Below, piece after piece: positions 6,107-8,547 of a stretch of DNA of 8,547 bases. The stretch is taken from assembly GCA_900766915.1 (NCBI GenBank), contig CAAFXE010000036.1:1-8547 (forward strand), read 5' to 3'. A model generated the notes under the pieces. The model searched no databases. It was given only the letters and a program-made list of their open reading frames with translations, and was not told the DNA's origin. The stretch is from Lachnospiraceae bacterium (GTDB lineage: Bacteria; Bacillota; Clostridia; Lachnospirales; Lachnospiraceae). Numbering within the stretch: the stretch's first letter is position 1; each line of letters opens with the position of its first letter. The position numbers and the translations under genes are program-made.

Positions 6107-7399
6107 ATGACAGCAAAAGATTTTGTGAATTATAAGAAACCACATTTCTGGATTACTCTGGCAGTGATTGTAGTCCTGATCCTTGCAGGTGTAGTAAGTT
6201 TTTTAAGGAAAGAAAAGACTTCAGCTGAGCCGGAAGAAATCATAGAGGATGTGCAAGTGGAAATTTCAGAGGAGTCGGAAGAACCACAAAAGAGTGACAG
6301 TGAGATTATCATGGAACGCTTCCGCTCCATGGACTGGGAAGAGGTAAAGAAAAATGCCAAAGCTTTTGGAGAGGAAGGCTGGGAGGAAGGTATTGTCCTT
6401 TTGGCTGAGCTTCCCGGGGAGCAGATTTCACTCTATGGCTATAATGATGCAGAGTATAAGTATCAGGGGGTAGCAGTAGAGCATAGAGGCAATGTAAACT
6501 ATTTTGACTGGATATATATTTCTTCTCAACATATTCAGCCGGAATTATACTGGAATGCCCAGAAGAAGCATATTCAGATTACATTAAATCTGTTTGAAGG
6601 CACCGGAGTCAATGCAGAGGAGCTTCATGTACTTGTGGAGCTTGAGACCGGTACCATGGAAGATTTTGTATTCCGTTCAGAGGATTATCTGAAAGAAATT
6701 GAAGAAAGAATGGCTGGAACGGGCGTTTTGGTAGGCTCTTATGTGGATATCAAACTGGGTGACACTATGATGCTGCAGTTTGAGCCTGTGAAGACCGTGG
6801 ATGGTGAGGAAAAGGTGCTTAAGCTTCATCAGGCAGTCATTTATCTGAATCCTTCCAAGGATGGATATGAGTTTGAACTTGGAGACATTGGTGTAGAGCC
6901 GGAAAAACGCTCCGCTTCCATCAAGTTAGAGGGAACGGAAGAAAGCTTCACGGAAGTACAGTACATCAGTAAAGCAGGCTTTACCATTTGGTATCCGGAA
7001 TATATTTTAGAGCCATATAAGCTCAATGGTTATGATGGATTTGTAGTGCCGGGTCAGGGGACAGATTCTCTGGTGAAGGTAACCCTGGTACCATCAGAAG
7101 AAGTTGATCTTGACCAGAGCTTTTTGAAGGAAGCTGCCGGAAACTTCAAATCCTCCAAAGAATATAAGAAGGTAACCATCAGCAAAATTAAGAAGCTGAA
7201 TGCAGCAGACAAAGATGTGTCAATTAAAACCATTGAGGTGGTCCATGATGATACCGCAGACAGATTCTACCTTGTAAAAGGAAAGGAACATGTATTACTG
7301 GTGACAGTTTCTCTGCCAAAAGAGGCACTGGAAGGCATGGGAGAGCGTATCAATCAGATGCTTACAACCATTAGCTTTACAGTAGATACATCAGAATAA
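6107..7399 (+). CDS. Membrane-anchored extracytoplasmic protein with a BlaR1-tail-like anchor
   Basis: A 430-residue protein of unknown function. The N-terminus reads VNYKKPHFWITLAV, then one strong membrane helix (about 14-33), a basic stop (RKEK) and an acidic Glu/Ser linker (40-65). The remaining 360 residues should lie outside the cell. From memory, an NYKKPxFW-plus-helix segment is typical of the last helix of clostridial M56/BlaR1-type sensor peptidases. The peptidase part is absent and no such frame exists upstream (an in-frame TAA lies at 6062-6064), so this looks like a free-standing sensor-tail or anchored binding protein. The outer part seems to hold two units: a beta-rich region with YFDWIYISSQH and LNLFEGTG (about 100-260), and a C-terminal region from about 285 (FTIWYPEYI to TTISFTV) that resembles small beta/alpha domains of clostridial surface proteins. 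No lipobox or LPXTG is present. GGAGGG (6093-6098), eight bases before ATG, fixes the start. Confidence 0.75.
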   Translation: MTAKDFVNYKKPHFWITLAVIVVLILAGVVSFLRKEKTSAEPEEIIEDVQVEISEESEEPQKSDSEIIMERFRSMDWEEVKKNAKAFGEEGWEEGIVLLAELPGEQISLYGYNDAEYKYQGVAVEHRGNVNYFDWIYISSQHIQPELYWNAQKKHIQITLNLFEGTGVNAEELHVLVELETGTMEDFVFRSEDYLKEIEERMAGTGVLVGSYVDIKLGDTMMLQFEPVKTVDGEEKVLKLHQAVIYLNPSKDGYEFELGDIGVEPEKRSASIKLEGTEESFTEVQYISKAGFTIWYPEYILEPYKLNGYDGFVVPGQGTDSLVKVTLVPSEEVDLDQSFLKEAAGNFKSSKEYKKVTISKIKKLNAADKDVSIKTIEVVHDDTADRFYLVKGKEHVLLVTVSLPKEALEGMGERINQMLTTISFTVDTSE

Positions 7400-7445
7400 G
7401 ATATGGTTATTTTGCCGTTATATTTATCAGTGGTGAATATGAAAT

Positions 7446-7459
7446 AAAATGATCATTTT
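7446..7459. repeat. Perfect 14-base palindrome
   Basis: AAAATGATCATTTT is fully self-complementary with no loop, 47 bases after the stop of the membrane-anchored protein. It is more like a protein-binding site than a terminator. It may also be chance in AT-rich spacer. Confidence 0.4.
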
Positions 7460-7467
7460 GGGGTCAT

Positions 7468-7506
7468 TGTTCAGAAATTATTATTCCTATATGGAAAAAC
7501 TGAACA
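7468..7506. repeat. Inverted repeat TGTTCAG...CTGAACA
   Basis: Perfect seven-base arms at 7468-7474 and 7500-7506 around a 25-base middle containing CTATAT and GGAAAAA. With ATACTGTTTTG just after it, this matches in word order the repeat cluster upstream of the preceding gene (5987-6040). Confidence 0.45.
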
Positions 7507-7539
7507 GATACTGTTTTGTAAAATAATGAACTGACAGAA

Positions 7540-7578
7540 AAAAGAGGATCTTCGTATACAGGTACGGGATCCTCTTTT
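7540..7578. terminator. Bidirectional intrinsic terminator
   Basis: AAAAGAGGATC (7540-7550) pairs perfectly with GATCCTCTTTT (7568-7578), and CGTA (7553-7556) can pair with TACG (7563-7566) inside. On the plus strand the stem ends in TTTT; on the minus strand the A-run at 7538-7543 gives six U residues. It lies between the stop of the plus-strand membrane protein and the stop of luxS and can serve both. Confidence 0.88.
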
Positions 7579-7678
7579 CACTCATAAAAATATTTTGATA
7601 TAGATTTTGCCCGGATCTGAGGGGCATCTGCTGAAAAGGCGGCTATCCTTGAAGATAGAAGTATGATTTTCGAATACA

Positions 7679-8158
7679 TTACTCCGGATAAACAAGCCGG
7701 TCTTCTTTGATATCATAAAGTACTTCGTTTAAATACTTTTTAGCAAGATAATTGGCCATGCCCAGATTCATATCCAGGTAATTTCCGCAGTCTTTAGCAC
7801 TGGCTCCCGGCACTTCGTCTTTGAAATCCCGGATAAATTCCCACATTTCGATCATCAGTGGAATGATATCTTTCGACTCGTAGTCGCCTGCAAGGAGCAG
7901 ATAAAAGCCGGTACGGCATCCCATAGGCCCGAAATAGATGATTTTATTGCCAAATTCCACATGGTTTCTAAGATAGGTAGCAGCTAAATGCTCGATGGTA
8001 TGCATTTCGGCAGTATTCATGACAGGCTCTTCATTAGGGCTTGTCATACGAAGATCGAAGGTGGTAATGATCTCATTCCCCACCGGATCTTTTCTGGATA
8101 CATAGACTCCCGGCTGCAATTTTATATGGTCGATGGTAAAGCTTGTGATTTTTTCCAT
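7679..8158 (-). CDS. luxS: S-ribosylhomocysteine lyase (LuxS, AI-2 synthesis)
   Basis: A 159-residue cytoplasmic metalloenzyme that cleaves S-ribosylhomocysteine to homocysteine and 4,5-dihydroxy-2,3-pentanedione, the precursor of the autoinducer AI-2, as part of the activated methyl cycle. The metal site is intact: H53 and H57 in HTIEH and C124 in KDCGNYL. The catalytic Cys is C81 in MGCRTGFY and the general base is E56. Length is normal (about 150-160). ATG at 8158 is chosen over an in-frame ATG at 8212 because GGAGG (8164-8168 on the complementary strand) sits five bases before it and because family proteins begin at this point. The partner genes pfs/mtnN and metabolic neighbours are absent, so it appears to be a single-gene unit with its own promoter and terminator. 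Confidence 0.97.
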   Translation of the reverse strand: MEKITSFTIDHIKLQPGVYVSRKDPVGNEIITTFDLRMTSPNEEPVMNTAEMHTIEHLAATYLRNHVEFGNKIIYFGPMGCRTGFYLLLAGDYESKDIIPLMIEMWEFIRDFKDEVPGASAKDCGNYLDMNLGMANYLAKKYLNEVLYDIKEDRLVYPE

Positions 8159-8224
8159 GGTTTCCTCCGTAAATAATTTTGATGGTGTATCTGATATTTT
8201 ATAAATAAACATCTAGTAGAGAAC

Positions 8225-8253
8225 ATTGTAACAAATATATGTATTGAAGTCTA
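8225..8253 (-). promoter_or_regulatory. Extended -10 promoter of luxS
   Basis: On the minus strand TAGACT (8253-8248, four of six to TTGACA), a 17-base spacer, then TACAAT (8230-8225) preceded by TG-T, an extended -10. Transcription would begin near 8218, giving a leader of about 60 bases, too short for a SAM riboswitch and without visible structure. Confidence 0.7.
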
Positions 8254-8323
8254 CACCACAAACAGGTTAGTTTGTATTCGATTATTATGCCAGCTTCGGT
8301 TCAGTTCAACTTTTATTATTATA

Positions 8324-8517
8324 TTTTTTCGAAGCACAGCCTACTGTCCTGCGGCTCACCCACAGAGCGTTAAGCGGAAGAGCCCGAAGATCACCTCTTA
8401 GAAACACTCTACGAAACAGGCTCTCCTGTGAGTGGCTAGTGTTTCTTAGAGGAAGCTGAGGGGGATGGAGCCTGCGAAGTGGGTGAGCCGCAGGACAGTA
8501 GGCGTCCCTTGAAAGAA
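8324..8517. repeat. Large palindromic element: MITE-like insertion or structured RNA
   Basis: The core is a perfect 25-base inverted repeat, 8339-8363 (beginning GCCTACTGTCC) and 8479-8503, at 68 percent G+C in an AT-rich spacer. Within it 8394-8408 (CCTCTTAGAAACACT) pairs with 8438-8452 at 14 of 15 positions, and ACAGG (8416-8420) pairs with CCTGT (8425-8429) around CTCT. Beyond the core, after a 4 by 4 internal loop, AAG (8332-8334) pairs with CTT (8508-8510), then T-rich 8324-8330 with A-rich 8511-8517 over a bulged G. The fold is a closing stem, a large internal bubble (8364-8393 / 8453-8478) and an apical stem. No U-tract marks it as a simple terminator. I see no clear target duplication and no open frame within it. 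A MITE-type repeat is my first guess; a 6S-like RNA shape is the alternative. The bases after it (8518-8547) are purine-rich and show nothing I can name. Confidence 0.7.
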
Positions 8518-8547
8518 AATGAAGAAAAGAAGAAGAGAAATCGAAAA

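Noticed and set aside
8159..8212. Upstream ATG (8212) for luxS giving 177 residues
   Set aside because: The extra 18 residues are not part of LuxS and the GGAGG site points to ATG at 8158.
8324..8517. Reading the large palindrome as an intrinsic terminator
   Set aside because: Neither strand has a U-run directly after the GC-rich arms, and no gene in the window ends into it.
8519..8547. Possible start of a gene, MKKRRREIE, running off the right edge
   Set aside because: No ribosome binding site and only nine codons of purine-rich sequence; too little to support a gene.

Overview
The window reads as chromosome of a low-to-mid G+C Gram-positive gut-type Clostridia, most likely a Lachnospiraceae member (Blautia/Dorea/Ruminococcus-like). 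This rests on strong GGAGG-type ribosome binding sites, TTGACA/TATAAT-type promoters, clostridial protein families (DUF1292, a NYKKP-W membrane anchor also seen on BlaR1-type proteins, a small UvrD-like helicase, LuxS), and no Gram-negative envelope genes. Species cannot be fixed from sequence reading alone.

Layout. Bases 1-116 are the last part of a group II intron (domain V with a CGC triad, domain VI with a bulged A at 110); its body lies upstream of the window. The intron ends about 30 bases before the start of an intact UvrD/Rep-family helicase (147-2000, +). A long hairpin (2045-2085) separates this gene from a convergent small acidic DUF1292 protein with a four-cysteine head (2136-2477, -). 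The 395-base divergent spacer 2478-2872 holds two copies of the dyad ATGTC-N6-GACAT, a good plus-strand promoter (TTGACG-17-TAGAAT) and a structured leader of about 180 bases.

That promoter should drive a plus-strand operon: a class I/II PLP aminotransferase (2873-4042), a YdcF/DUF218 protein overlapping it by ATGA (4039-4617), and a 12-helix MFS transporter (4672-5946). A membrane-anchored extracytoplasmic protein of unknown function follows (6107-7399) after a 160-base spacer rich in inverted repeats. The first three genes may make or convert an amino or keto acid and move it across the membrane, but the substrate is not readable from the sequence.

A bidirectional terminator (7540-7578) closes this side and also ends luxS (7679-8158, -), the AI-2-forming S-ribosylhomocysteine lyase, which has a clear extended -10 promoter at 8225-8253. 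The right edge holds a striking palindromic element: perfect 25-base arms (8339-8363 / 8479-8503) around a second 15-base imperfect inverted repeat and a small apical hairpin. It is either a MITE-like insertion or a structured RNA. Together with the leader at 2691-2872 it is the least explained part of the window. I found no CRISPR array, tRNA, rRNA or obvious defence system.
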